From IMG/VR virus record IMGVR_UViG_3300009159_000038, positions 1-64,000 of that record: a stretch of 64,000 bases of DNA; one strand, written 5' to 3'. Shown here piece after piece: positions 1-8,146 of this stretch; within the stretch, counting starts at the first letter, position 1, and every line of letters begins with the position of its first letter. Below the pieces are notes generated by a model, which saw nothing but the letters and a program-made list of their open reading frames with translations, did not search any database and had not been told where the DNA came from. Source of the DNA: a virus. The position numbers and the translations under genes were made by a program.

Positions 1-696
1 ACCTTGAAAACCAGTAGCACCTTGAAAACCTAATCCACTTGGACCTTGAATACCTTGAAGACCAGTAGTTCCAATTGTACCTTGATATCCTTGAAAACCT
101 AATCCACTTGGACCTTGAATACCTTGAAGACCAGTAGTTCCAATTGTACCTTGATATCCTTGAGCGCCTAATCCACTCGGACCTTGAATACCCTGAGCAC
201 CAGTAGTTCCAGAAGCTCCAGCACCTTGATATCCTTGAAAACCTAATCCACTCGGACCTTGAATACCTTGAATACCAGTAGTTCCGGAAGGTCCGGCAAT
301 ACCATCTGGACCTTGACGTCCTTGTCGACCTTGATTACCAGTTAAACCGATAGGTCCTTGTAAACCTTGAAGTCCAGTACCTACAGAACCTTGATATCCT
401 TGATCTCCTTTAGCTCCTTGAACACCAGATCCTTGATTACCTTGATAACCCTGATCACCTTTAGCACCTTGATAACCTTGATAACCCTGAGATCCTTTAG
501 CTCCTTGTACACCTTGATAACCTTGAGATCCTATACCTGGACCTTGTACCCCTTGAAATCCAGTAGCTCCTTGAAAACCTAATCCACTTGGACCTTGCGA
601 TCCAGTTAAGCCTTCCGAACCAGTCGAACCTTGAAATCCTTGAAATCCAAGTTCAACAAGTAATCCATTTTGTGGGGATCTTGTACCTATTGCCAT
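1..696 (-). CDS. Collagen-like fibre protein, 5' part (runs off window)
   Basis: The minus-strand reading frame is open from the left edge to an ATG at 694-696. It starts MAIGTRSPQNGLLVELGFQG and then is almost wholly Gly-X-Y, dominated by GFQG, GYQG, GIQG, GATG and GAKGDQG units. Phage collagen-like repeats usually form trimeric stalks of tail fibres or appendages, and that is the inferred role. Proline is scarce and Gln is the main Y residue, so the helix is not of the animal Pro-Hyp type. The C-terminal knob lies outside the window. The gene points opposite to its neighbour at 883. It resembles the repeat region of the fibre at 18673-19935. Confidence 0.88.
   Translation of the reverse strand, partial: MAIGTRSPQNGLLVELGFQGFQGSTGSEGLTGSQGPSGLGFQGATGFQGVQGPGIGSQGYQGVQGAKGSQGYQGYQGAKGDQGYQGNQGSGVQGAKGDQGYQGSVGTGLQGLQGPIGLTGNQGRQGRQGPDGIAGPSGTTGIQGIQGPSGLGFQGYQGAGASGTTGAQGIQGPSGLGAQGYQGTIGTTGLQGIQGPSGLGFQGYQGTIGTTGLQGIQGPSGLGFQGATGFQG
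29..241 (-). repeat. 69-bp tandem repeats inside the collagen-like gene
   Basis: The string cctaatccact recurs at about 29, 98, 167 and 242, giving periods of 69, 69 and 75 bases. The first two copies are almost identical over the unit and the third is diverged. Each unit encodes a run with a break in the Gly-X-Y register (GPSGLGFQGYQG). Such nearly identical units are prone to slippage or recombination. Confidence 0.85.
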
Positions 697-801
697 TGTT
701 AATATACTTTGATATTTTATTATCTATCTCCGGATAAAGAGTTGTTTTTTCGTGGGATGAAAGAAATTTTTATTTGTTTTTATGTGAGAACTGGGTAATA
801 A

Positions 802-857
802 TGTTAATAACTTTTTGTGCTAAAATTTTTTTATACCAACCTTTTTTATTATATTTG
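802..857 (+). promoter_or_regulatory. Bacteroidota-type promoter P1 with upstream TGTTAATAAC box
   Basis: The -7 element TATATTTG (consensus TAnnTTTG) is at 850-857, and the box TGTTAATAAC begins at 802, 48 bases upstream. The same pair occurs at 3110-3175 and 21494-21559. Transcription would start at about 865, which is why the ATG at 883 is chosen over in-frame starts upstream. The 186-base gap 697-882 is the divergent control region between the fibre gene and the rightward genes. No clear promoter for the leftward gene was recognised in it. Confidence 0.8.
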
Positions 858-882
858 TATATACAATTTAAAACATATACAT

Positions 883-1413
883 ATGACACAATTACAATGT
901 ACAAGGTTTTCTTTAATAAAGAATACCAAGCCATTAGGCACCGAAGATTTGCTAACAGTTTTAAACGAAATTGCATCTGACAAATACAAAGTTCAAATCG
1001 AAGAAATTCGTAAAGCCGAAAATCCTTCAAAATCTCCTTTGAAAGATAAACTTCCATTATTTACACCGACCGGTATCTTCTCTCATCGTTCAATGGCCGG
1101 ACTAGAATCTTACAATGGTATTATATGCCTCGATATTGATGGTGTATCAAATCCACAAGAACTAAAAGAAAAAGCAAAAACATTACATTGGGTATATGCT
1201 GCTTTTATTACTCCTTCTGGCCAAGGACTTAAAGTTCTAGTAAAAACTAATGCAACTTCCGAAACCTACAAACAAACCGAAATTCTGGTTGCCGAAGCAT
1301 TTTTTAATATAACCGGTTCATCTCGAGATAATCACTGCAAAGATATTGCAAGAATTCAATTCGTTTCACACGATCCAGATATTTACATTAACGAACATTC
1401 TGTAACATTTTAA
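883..1413 (+). CDS. Stand-alone VirE-N/BT4734-like (PrimPol-related) domain protein
   Basis: The 176-residue protein matches the pattern of the Bacteroidota VirE N-terminal (BT4734-like) domain: KLPLFTPTGIFSHRS near 56-70, GIICLDIDGV at 79-88 with the acidic pair D84/D86, SGQGLKVLV at 112-120, and a late SRDnhckDIARIQFVSHDPDIYIN segment (147-170). In host proteins this domain is normally fused to a helicase or primase-like region; here it ends after the domain. It may act in priming of phage DNA replication, or be a remnant that works with a separate helicase; the sequence does not decide. The start at 883 is just downstream of promoter P1, so it is likely an early gene. Confidence 0.75.
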   Translation: MTQLQCTRFSLIKNTKPLGTEDLLTVLNEIASDKYKVQIEEIRKAENPSKSPLKDKLPLFTPTGIFSHRSMAGLESYNGIICLDIDGVSNPQELKEKAKTLHWVYAAFITPSGQGLKVLVKTNATSETYKQTEILVAEAFFNITGSSRDNHCKDIARIQFVSHDPDIYINEHSVTF

Positions 1414-1456
1414 TTAATCAAATCAATAGAAAACATCATATAAAATAAAACACAAT

Positions 1457-1750
1457 ATGTATACCGAATCTACATTAGATCCTGCTGCTAAATCAGTATT
1501 GGAACACTTAAAATCAAATTGCGAAGAAGAAATTAAGATGATTGAAGATTGTATTAAGCTACGTCTTCATATGTCAAATGGTCTTACATCGAAAGAAAGA
1601 GAACAAAATCTTTTTGATCCATTTCAACTACAACTAGTTATTCATGATACTTATGATTTAGAAATGCATGCATATGACGTTGGTGCATGGGAAACGCAAA
1701 AACAAACATTAGATACAATTAATCAATTATTAGAATATGAAGTCGAATAA
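1457..1750 (+). CDS. Hypothetical protein, 97 aa
   Basis: This is a small acidic, mostly helical protein with no motif I recognise. Its start codon is preceded by an A-rich leader (ataaaacacaat) and it overlaps the guanylate kinase gene by 14 bases, so the two are probably translationally coupled. The position suggests an early accessory gene of the same transcript as the VirE-N-like gene. Confidence 0.7.
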   Translation: MYTESTLDPAAKSVLEHLKSNCEEEIKMIEDCIKLRLHMSNGLTSKEREQNLFDPFQLQLVIHDTYDLEMHAYDVGAWETQKQTLDTINQLLEYEVE

Positions 1751-2228
1751 ATCAAGAATTATACTATGCGGTAAAGCTGCATCAGGAAAAGATCATCTTC
1801 GAAAAATCCTCGAAGGTCGCGGTTTTAAGTATGGTGTATCTTATACTACTCGTCCACCACGTCAAGGAGAAATTGATGGTAAAGATTATTTCTTTTTAGA
1901 AGAATCTGAATTTAACGATCTAATCGAACAAAATTTCTTCTATGAATATGTAACCTTTAATGGTTGGTTCTATGGAACATCAAAAGATCAATGGTATAAC
2001 ACCGATGATATATTCATTATGACTCCTTCAGGTATTCGCAAGCTACATGCAGCCGATAGAAAATCTTCGTTTATCATTTGTATTGATATTCCTAGAGAAA
2101 CCAGAAAAGCTAGATTAACTGAAAGAAATGATACGGCAGATTCTATTGATCGTCGATTAGATGCAGATGATCGAGATTTTGAAGGATTTAACGATTTTGA
2201 TATCGTAATCAACAATGAAAATTTTTAA
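1737..2228 (+). CDS. gmk: Guanylate kinase-like nucleotide kinase
   Basis: The protein has a P-loop CGKAASGKDHL (11-21), then GVSYTTRPPRQGEIDGKDYFFL, the hallmark GMP-binding segment of guanylate kinases (S/T-R-P-R..E..G.DY.F), and FYEYVTFNGWFYGT, equivalent to the E-x(n)-G-x-YGT motif. At 163 residues it is shorter than cellular Gmk (about 200), with the lid and C-terminus trimmed. It should phosphorylate (d)GMP to (d)GDP for phage DNA synthesis. The P-loop ends GKD where GKS/T is usual, which is a point to check for activity. It overlaps both neighbours by 14 bases. Confidence 0.85.
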   Translation: MKSNKSRIILCGKAASGKDHLRKILEGRGFKYGVSYTTRPPRQGEIDGKDYFFLEESEFNDLIEQNFFYEYVTFNGWFYGTSKDQWYNTDDIFIMTPSGIRKLHAADRKSSFIICIDIPRETRKARLTERNDTADSIDRRLDADDRDFEGFNDFDIVINNENF

Positions 2229-2664
2229 ATATATGGAAAAGAAATCAAAAAAACCAAGTTGGAACGAAATTATACATCGTCCACAATTACCAGAAGGATG
2301 GAGTGTTATCGAACAACAAACATCTCTTAAATGTTCAACCACCAATTTTGTTAGATGGGGAAAAACTCATCATAATGGACAACCTGAAAGAATTTGGGTA
2401 GTATTAGTGGAACATAATCCTGAATATTACGCTGTACCTTTCGTTGTTCGAGGAGGATTACATGCTAAAGGTCCTTCAGGATTAAGTTACTTTCAAGACA
2501 TTAAATCAGCAACAGAATGCTTGGTTATTATTATGGAAGCTACTGATCGTTGGATTGAAGAAATCAACTCAGAGAAATATATCAAAGCTTACAATGATAA
2601 AATTGAAGCTGCGATTAAAGCTGACGAAAAACGAAGAAAGGATTCATCCGAACTTTATGCATAA
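2215..2664 (+). CDS. Hypothetical protein, 149 aa
   Basis: I do not recognise this family. The N-terminus is basic (KIFKYMEKKSKKPS), the middle is beta-rich with WGKTHHNGQPERIWVVLVEHNPEYYAVPF, and the C-terminal third is a charged helix. It overlaps the guanylate kinase gene upstream by 14 bases and the next gene by 8 bases, which places it in one translationally coupled early cluster. Confidence 0.72.
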   Translation: MKIFKYMEKKSKKPSWNEIIHRPQLPEGWSVIEQQTSLKCSTTNFVRWGKTHHNGQPERIWVVLVEHNPEYYAVPFVVRGGLHAKGPSGLSYFQDIKSATECLVIIMEATDRWIEEINSEKYIKAYNDKIEAAIKADEKRRKDSSELYA

Positions 2665-3106
2665 TTATTTAGTAGTATCTCAGAGTGGAGATTTTGGCTT
2701 AAACAAGCAATTAGCTCTAAAGGTAATGAGTATATTGAAGATGGAACATGGAAAAGATTCTGTCTATATAAATGCATCTGGCTTTACTAAAGCGGATTAT
2801 GCATTTAATAAGATTATATTCATTATTCCTGAATGGAATGGAACATATCCATATCTATTCAAACAAATCATCGATAATTCAGAATGGCCTTCTCTTTTAG
2901 ATAAAAAGAAAGTTCTGCTTATTGGTACATCAAATGGTAAATTTGGTAATGTTATGGGAGTCAATCACTTTGAGTATACTCTTAATTATGTCGGTTCTTC
3001 CGTCTTTACGAAGAAGGTTTATGTACCTAAATTAACAGAAAATATAGAAAACGAAGAGTATATAGGTTATCTAAAAGATGTACTATTAGAGTTCCATTTA
3101 GCATAA
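2657..3106 (+). CDS. Flavodoxin-like / NAD(P)H-dependent FMN reductase-like protein
   Basis: The 149-residue protein has an alternating beta-alpha pattern: an N-terminal strand YLVVSQSGDFGLNKQLA, a middle strand KIIFIIPEWNGTYPYLFKQIIDN resembling the flavin loop after beta3 of FMN reductases (P-E-[YW]-N-x-x), then KKVLLIGTSNGKFGNVMGVNHFEYTLNYVGS, resembling the late beta-strand and ring-binding loop. It may bind FMN and act as a small reductase. The ATG at 2657 is used because it overlaps the previous stop in the style of this cluster; an in-frame ATG at 2555 would create a long overlap. The substrate is unknown. Confidence 0.6.
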   Translation: MHNYLVVSQSGDFGLNKQLALKVMSILKMEHGKDSVYINASGFTKADYAFNKIIFIIPEWNGTYPYLFKQIIDNSEWPSLLDKKKVLLIGTSNGKFGNVMGVNHFEYTLNYVGSSVFTKKVYVPKLTENIENEEYIGYLKDVLLEFHLA

Positions 3107-3109
3107 AAA

Positions 3110-3175
3110 TGTTAATAACTTTCCGAAAATAAATGTCAAAAAAGTTTTTTATTCCACAAAAAAGTATTATATTTG
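3110..3175 (+). promoter_or_regulatory. Bacteroidota-type promoter P2 for the DNA ligase gene
   Basis: The -7 box TATATTTG is at 3168-3175 and the upstream box TGTTAATAAC starts at 3110, exactly 58 bases before it. The core (about 32 bases around ATTCCACAAAAAAGTAT) is identical to promoter P3 at 21494-21559. The next start codon is the ligase ATG at 3197. Confidence 0.85.
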
Positions 3176-3196
3176 TATATACAAAATAATCAAATA

Positions 3197-5095
3197 ATGA
3201 ACATACGAGAAAAAGAAAATTTATACCTTTTAGCCAAAACTAAATATTACGAAGGTGAACCTATTCTATCCGATTTCGAATTCGATAATCTCGAAGATGA
3301 ATTAAAGCTAGAAAATTCTCAAGTAATTAAAATTGTAGGTTCTCAAGATCTAAAGGATATTAAGTTTAATCACGTATCTCCTATGCTTTCGTTAAACAAA
3401 ATTCAAGTTCAACGAAACGAATCAATCACTGTTGCTAATACTAAATATCTTACATGGTTAACTGCCAATCAAAGTAATACTTCCTTACAAATGGAAGCTA
3501 CTCCTAAATTCGATGGTTCTTCTTGTAATTTGATTTACGAAAATGGTAAACTAACTCTCGCATTAACTCGTGGTGATGGTGCTAAAGGCCAAAATATTAT
3601 TGAAAAAATGAAATTGATTGTACCTAATACAATCTCTTCAAAAGATAAAATCGAAATTCGAGGTGAAGTGGTTATTCCAGTAACTACGTTCGATTCTAAA
3701 TATGCCGCAATATATAAAAATCCACGAAACTTCGTTGCTGGTATTCTAGGTAGGGATATCGTCGATACCTCAATTATTTCAGATTTTCATTTTATAGCAT
3801 TCGAATGCAGAATTCATACAAACACATCTCAACACCATTCAAACACTCTACAATTCTTAATCGATAATCAATTCAGAACTACACCAAAAATGATTATGTT
3901 CGATAAATTCGAATATGCTTATAATGAAATACATAATTATCGAACAAACGGTTCACCTTACCAATTAGATGGTATGGTTATTAAATTCCCAGAAAATTTA
4001 AGAAATGTAATTGGCGAAACCGATTATGCACCTAAATGGGCAGTAGCAATTAAATTTCCTCCAAAGGAATCTATTACCACAATCAAAAAAATTATATGGA
4101 ACGTTGGTATATCTTCTGAATTTACACCAGTTGCAGTACTCGATCCAATCGATTTAGATGGAACTATCGTTTCAAATGTTAATCTTCATAATTATGGTAA
4201 TGTAATACGTCAAGGTTTACTTCCAGGTGCTCAAGTAATTATCGTAAAATCTGGTGATATCATTCCTATCGTTCAAAAAGTTATTAAACCTTCTACTGAA
4301 TCTATCGAAAAATATCTACCTTCTCCGTGTTCTTCTCAATGTAAAATTGAAGTACAAGGTAATATTCACTTAGTATGTACAAATCCTACATGTCCTAACA
4401 AATCAATTCTACAATTAATGCGAGGAATTGGTACCTTCGGTTTTCGAAATGTAGCCGGATCTACGATTAAGAAAATTCACAAAGCAGGTATACAATCAAT
4501 ACATGATATATTCGATAATTCTAAATTCAACGAACAAAAACTAATTGAAAGTGGCGAATTTAAAAAAGGAAGATCGCTAGAAATTCTTCTTAATTCTCGA
4601 AATAATCCAGAAAGAAAAATAACGCTTCCCCTGGTTATTGCATCGTTATCCTTCGATAACGTTGGATTTTCTACTGCTACACAAATAGCTAAGTTATTCG
4701 AAAACAAAACACCTGATTGGACCGGATTATCATCTGCATCTTATTTACCTTTCTTAAATAAACAATCTACTGAATATCTATCAGTTCTTCGCTTAATACA
4801 AACTCTAGAATCTAATGGATTTGCAATACAAAGCGAAGAAGTTCGTACAATTTCAGTAAATTCAATTATCTTTGAAATGACCGGATCACCAAAACCTTAT
4901 GGATTTAAAACCAAGGAAGATTTCTTAAAGTTAATTACCAACAATGGTTATTCTCATGGTGATCTTAATGATAAATGCAAAATATTAATTACTGACGATA
5001 TCAATTCAAATTCATCTAAAATGACAAAAGCTAAAAAGTTAGGTGTTGAAATCATGACTTATGAAGATATTCTTAATAAAATCAAGAATATATAA
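3197..5095 (+). CDS. ligA: NAD-dependent DNA ligase
   Basis: The 632-residue protein has the LigA domain order. An N-terminal NMN-binding Ia segment (YYEGEPILSDFEFDNLEDEL) is followed by the adenylation domain with active-site K104 in KFDG, then RGDGAKGQNI and IRGEVVIP, an OB segment, a four-Cys zinc site near 378-400 (CSSQC ... CTNPTC), a helix-hairpin-helix region and a C-terminal BRCT-like domain. It seals nicks in phage DNA using NAD+. T4 uses an ATP ligase, so this is a bacterial-type replacement. The ATG at 3197 lies 21 bases after the -7 box; the in-frame ATG at 3173 overlaps that box and is rejected. Confidence 0.95.
   Translation: MNIREKENLYLLAKTKYYEGEPILSDFEFDNLEDELKLENSQVIKIVGSQDLKDIKFNHVSPMLSLNKIQVQRNESITVANTKYLTWLTANQSNTSLQMEATPKFDGSSCNLIYENGKLTLALTRGDGAKGQNIIEKMKLIVPNTISSKDKIEIRGEVVIPVTTFDSKYAAIYKNPRNFVAGILGRDIVDTSIISDFHFIAFECRIHTNTSQHHSNTLQFLIDNQFRTTPKMIMFDKFEYAYNEIHNYRTNGSPYQLDGMVIKFPENLRNVIGETDYAPKWAVAIKFPPKESITTIKKIIWNVGISSEFTPVAVLDPIDLDGTIVSNVNLHNYGNVIRQGLLPGAQVIIVKSGDIIPIVQKVIKPSTESIEKYLPSPCSSQCKIEVQGNIHLVCTNPTCPNKSILQLMRGIGTFGFRNVAGSTIKKIHKAGIQSIHDIFDNSKFNEQKLIESGEFKKGRSLEILLNSRNNPERKITLPLVIASLSFDNVGFSTATQIAKLFENKTPDWTGLSSASYLPFLNKQSTEYLSVLRLIQTLESNGFAIQSEEVRTISVNSIIFEMTGSPKPYGFKTKEDFLKLITNNGYSHGDLNDKCKILITDDINSNSSKMTKAKKLGVEIMTYEDILNKIKNI
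5086..5095 (+). promoter_or_regulatory. Putative late promoter motif GAATATATAA
   Basis: The 10-mer GAATATATAA overlaps the last codons of ligA and ends 8 bases before the next start codon at 5104. The same 10-mer precedes genes at 12559, 13144, 24624 and 63015. The spacing here is shorter than the 20-23 bases seen elsewhere, so it is the weakest of the set. Confidence 0.45.
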
Positions 5096-5103
5096 CTAAC
5101 AAC

Positions 5104-5445
5104 ATGAACAAGCTACCTACATATCAAGAGTTCTTAAATGAATCATTAGTTATCCTTTCTTTGAAAGGTATAATGAAGAATGAATTTATGAACAATATAG
5201 AACTTAAGCAAGAGTTCGAAACCGCTAGAAGATTATTCTTCGACAATGGTTCATGTTTATTCGATCACATTGAAGGCGATCGATTTACGCTAAGAACGCA
5301 TTCTACATTCGAAACTTCGGATATGGATGCACTCATTACAAAGATCAACGACGAAATTGAAAGGTTTTCTTTCAAGAGAGTCGGTCCGGCTAAAAAGAAT
5401 ATCATTAAAGAAAATCTTTGGTCTCTTAAAGCCAAACTTAATTGA
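5104..5445 (+). CDS. Hypothetical protein with capsid-targeting-like N-terminus
   Basis: The 113-residue protein begins MNKLPTYQEFLNE|SL, very close to the T4 internal-protein targeting peptide MKTYQEFIAE|A, which the prohead protease cleaves after Glu. The rest is a small charged alpha/beta protein with no known domain. I infer a late protein that is loaded into the prohead, trimmed and possibly injected. It follows ligA and is the only gene between ligA and the modification cassette. Confidence 0.75.
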   Translation: MNKLPTYQEFLNESLVILSLKGIMKNEFMNNIELKQEFETARRLFFDNGSCLFDHIEGDRFTLRTHSTFETSDMDALITKINDEIERFSFKRVGPAKKNIIKENLWSLKAKLN

Positions 5446-5493
5446 TACTTTTTAATCATTTCATTCATTTAATTATTATTAATCCCACAAAAC

Positions 5494-6204
5494 ATGACAA
5501 AATACTTTAAGTATTCTGACTTTGAGCAAGCGTTTCTTTGCATTAATGGCGAAATAATTACCAATCCTGAATATCGTTCAACTTCTCGATTAGGTGATAT
5601 GTTAGAAATTCAAAGTCTTACATATGAAGTTGCAGATCCAACAACATATAAATTCACAAACGAAAACATCGGCAGATTAAATTACGATTATGCAGATACA
5701 TTTTATCAATGGATGATATCTGGATCTACTGATAATGAAGCACTTCTTAAAGATTATCCTAATGTTGCAAGATTCATGGAAAAACCTAAATCTCCTGATC
5801 TTCCAGCAAATTTCAATACATTCTATGGTCCTCGTATTCTAGAACAACTACCTCACGTTATCAAAGAACTTAAAGATCATCCTGATACTCGTCGAGCAGT
5901 AATTTCTATCCTTGATAAAAGTGATGTACTTCTTCTCGATAAACCAAATGAAACTCTTGAATTTCCTTGTTGTGATTCTGCAACATTCTCTATTCGTGAA
6001 GGTAAGCTGAATATTCACTTACATATGCGTTCACAAAATATAGGTCAAGTACTTAAGCTGGATATGTATCTATGGGGTAGATTTCAAACGCAAATTGCTG
6101 AAGAATTAGGTTTACCTGTTGGTAGATTCGTTTCAACTGTAGTTTCTGCTCATGTATTCGAAAAAGATATTGCTTACTTAAATGACTTAATTATTAATTC
6201 GTAA
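5494..6204 (+). CDS. Thymidylate-synthase-fold enzyme, candidate dCMP hydroxymethylase
   Basis: The 236-residue protein keeps the TS signature: a catalytic Cys in EFPCC (C159 by alignment to PCH), then FSIREGKL and MRSQNIG (R179-S180, the phosphate-binding RS of TS), and a late SAHVFEKDI matching the TS DAHIY segment. At the position of the TS Asn that selects dUMP (N177 in E. coli), this protein has D190. In T4 dCMP hydroxymethylase the same position is Asp, which favours dCMP. I therefore infer hydroxymethylation of dCMP, not dTMP synthesis. The TS His after the Cys is also changed (to C160). The following glycosyltransferase, kinase and epimerase genes support a role in base modification. 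Confidence 0.72.
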   Translation: MTKYFKYSDFEQAFLCINGEIITNPEYRSTSRLGDMLEIQSLTYEVADPTTYKFTNENIGRLNYDYADTFYQWMISGSTDNEALLKDYPNVARFMEKPKSPDLPANFNTFYGPRILEQLPHVIKELKDHPDTRRAVISILDKSDVLLLDKPNETLEFPCCDSATFSIREGKLNIHLHMRSQNIGQVLKLDMYLWGRFQTQIAEELGLPVGRFVSTVVSAHVFEKDIAYLNDLIINS

Positions 6205-6214
6205 ATCCAAACAA

Positions 6215-7531
6215 ATGAAAGATAAAAAACTCCAAGTATTCTATGCAGTTCAAGTATCAAACTTTACATTAGTAAATGGCAAACCTAAATGGTTATTGCG
6301 AAATGATGCATGCACTAACATTGCAATCGGAATCATCTCTACGGTTTTAAAGAGATATCCTGATCAATTCAAATTTTTAATTAAACTTCCTTCTGCTTAT
6401 GATACAGTAGATGTGGTTCAATTAGAAGATCTATTTAAACCAGAATTTCATAAAGATATCGAATTTCTTATTGATGATATCCCTCATTCTCCAGTAACTA
6501 GTCGCTATCATTTCGATATGCAACGATATCTCGTTCATCCTGAATATGCAAAAGCTTTCAGCGAAGTAGATCTTATGATTAATGATGAAAATACATTAAC
6601 GAAGAATTGGCGAGTACTTTTCAATGAAATGAAATTAACCATCCCAATCATTTCTACGAATTATTTCCTCGATTCACCTATCGCAAATAAAGTTCCAGAA
6701 AAACTTCGTTATTATGAACGTCAAATGGAATCTTTTATTACATCGGATATTGCTGCATTTCAATGCGAAGCTGGCAGAGTCGAAGCTATGGAAGCTTATG
6801 ATGTTTTATTTAAGACTCGTGAGATTCTAGCTCCTCAATCCGTATGGGGTGTTGGTGCACATTATGCCGAAATCGAAGAATATCATACAGATAAAAAATT
6901 CGAGATACCTACAATTTACTTTGGCAATCGTATTTCGGATACTGCAAATCGTTATACTAATTATGATACATTCGCCGAAGCAATTGGTATTCTATCGACT
7001 ATCACCGATAAACCATTTCGAGCAGTAATGCTTAATCCAACTCGTAAAGTTACTGCCGATCAATTGAATTTAATTGCAGATCTATCTAAACATCAAGTTG
7101 AAGTAATGTCTAACGATGAAAAATTCACTCGTCAAGATTATCTAACATTCATCAACAAATCTCATATTGCTTGTAACCTATTCGTCACCGAAGTTCATGG
7201 TGGTGTTACTCATTGTGAAGCAATGATGGCTAAGAATATTTTGGTAATGCCTAAAGTAAATAATTACTGGCACAAAATGAAAAAGGCTGGTCATGAAGAT
7301 TATCCTCTATTCACTGCACTCGATTCAACGAATTCTCATAAACCAGATGCTCGTGATGTAGCAGAAAAATTGAAGATTGCTCTTAATTATATAGATACTC
7401 CTATAGAAAATCAATTAAGAGAATTATGTCATAATGTCGGTTATAAATACGAATCTTACGAATCTGCTTGTGATCGTATCGTAAATGATATACGTTCGCT
7501 TGTTCTTCCTATCTTGAATAATAAAAACTAA
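6215..7531 (+). CDS. GT-B-like glycosyltransferase
   Basis: The 438-residue protein has two Rossmann-like halves. The N-terminal half holds long strands around LMINDENTLTKNWRVLFNEM and IPIISTNYFLDS; the C-terminal half ends in FVTEVHGGVTHCEAMMAKNI (about 326-345), which matches the E/HGG..EAM..g.P nucleotide-sugar-binding pattern of GT-B enzymes. The gene starts 10 bases after the TS-like gene and probably belongs to the same transcript. I infer transfer of a sugar to modified DNA bases, by analogy with T4 glucosyltransferases; a surface-glycan target cannot be excluded. Confidence 0.65.
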   Translation: MKDKKLQVFYAVQVSNFTLVNGKPKWLLRNDACTNIAIGIISTVLKRYPDQFKFLIKLPSAYDTVDVVQLEDLFKPEFHKDIEFLIDDIPHSPVTSRYHFDMQRYLVHPEYAKAFSEVDLMINDENTLTKNWRVLFNEMKLTIPIISTNYFLDSPIANKVPEKLRYYERQMESFITSDIAAFQCEAGRVEAMEAYDVLFKTREILAPQSVWGVGAHYAEIEEYHTDKKFEIPTIYFGNRISDTANRYTNYDTFAEAIGILSTITDKPFRAVMLNPTRKVTADQLNLIADLSKHQVEVMSNDEKFTRQDYLTFINKSHIACNLFVTEVHGGVTHCEAMMAKNILVMPKVNNYWHKMKKAGHEDYPLFTALDSTNSHKPDARDVAEKLKIALNYIDTPIENQLRELCHNVGYKYESYESACDRIVNDIRSLVLPILNNKN

Positions 7532-7541
7532 TTAACAATTT

Positions 7542-7574
7542 GACGAGGAGTAATCATTTGGTTACTCCTTTGTC
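7542..7574 (+). terminator. Hairpin between the glycosyltransferase and kinase genes
   Basis: GAC-x-AGGAGTAA and TTACTCCTT-x-GTC are complementary around an 8-base loop. Only short T stretches follow, so this may be a weak terminator or an RNA-processing or stability element that sets the level of the downstream genes. Confidence 0.55.
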
Positions 7575-7591
7575 ATATAATAATTAAACAT

Positions 7592-8146
7592 ATGGCAAAC
7601 TTAATTCTACTTGAAGGCTTATCCAGAACAGGCAAATCAACTATTTCAAAATCGATTGCTGATGAATTTGGATTTCGTAATTTCTCCATTAAGACTAAGA
7701 TGCCGGATTATGTACAAAATTTACCTGATTTTTATCATGGTATGCACGTTTTAGCAAATGAATTATTCAGATCTTTTCCCCATGAAACTTTCATCTTAGA
7801 TAGATCTTTTTTATCTGAGATGGTTTATTCTCAATTTTTTAACAGACATTCATATATAAATAACGATCAAGTCATTTGCGATTTACTTCTAGATAACAAG
7901 TTTATACTTGTACTTCTAGATAACAATCATCAAAATTATTTAGATCGTGGACCAAAAGATAAAATCACTTATTCTGAACAAGAATTTATTAAACAGAAAG
8001 ATCTTTTCCAATGGCACTTCCATAATTTCCGTGACAAATACGATCCACAATCATGGCGAGATAGATTTTTACACATTGATACATCAATCACAACTCTAGA
8101 AGATACAACAAAACAAATTAAAACAAAGATAAAACAAGTATTATGA
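7592..8146 (+). CDS. P-loop deoxynucleotide kinase (thymidylate kinase-like fold)
   Basis: The 184-residue protein starts LILLEGLSRTGKST with a P-loop G9-LSRT-G14-K15-S16, and has FILDRSFLSEMVYSQ, the DR-[SF] motif of thymidylate and deoxynucleoside kinases. A lid-like region with KDKITYSEQEF follows. It should phosphorylate a deoxynucleoside or its monophosphate. Lying inside the modification cassette, it could be the T4 gp1 equivalent that converts hydroxymethyl-dCMP to the diphosphate; this is inference. Its stop overlaps the epimerase start (ATGA). Confidence 0.72.
   Translation: MANLILLEGLSRTGKSTISKSIADEFGFRNFSIKTKMPDYVQNLPDFYHGMHVLANELFRSFPHETFILDRSFLSEMVYSQFFNRHSYINNDQVICDLLLDNKFILVLLDNNHQNYLDRGPKDKITYSEQEFIKQKDLFQWHFHNFRDKYDPQSWRDRFLHIDTSITTLEDTTKQIKTKIKQVL

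Noticed and set aside
1-696. CRISPR-like look of the regular repeats
   Set aside because: The repeats have no unique spacers of constant length and translate to Gly-X-Y on the minus strand.
817-882. An upstream in-frame ATG start for the VirE-N-like gene
   Set aside because: It lies upstream of the promoter -7 box and so would not be transcribed from P1.
2555-2656. An earlier start for the flavodoxin-like protein
   Set aside because: It would overlap the upstream gene by about 110 bases and adds a basic stretch unlike the start of a flavodoxin fold.
3173-3196. An earlier ATG for ligA
   Set aside because: It overlaps the -7 element of promoter P2; the ATG at 3197 gives a normal LigA N-terminus.
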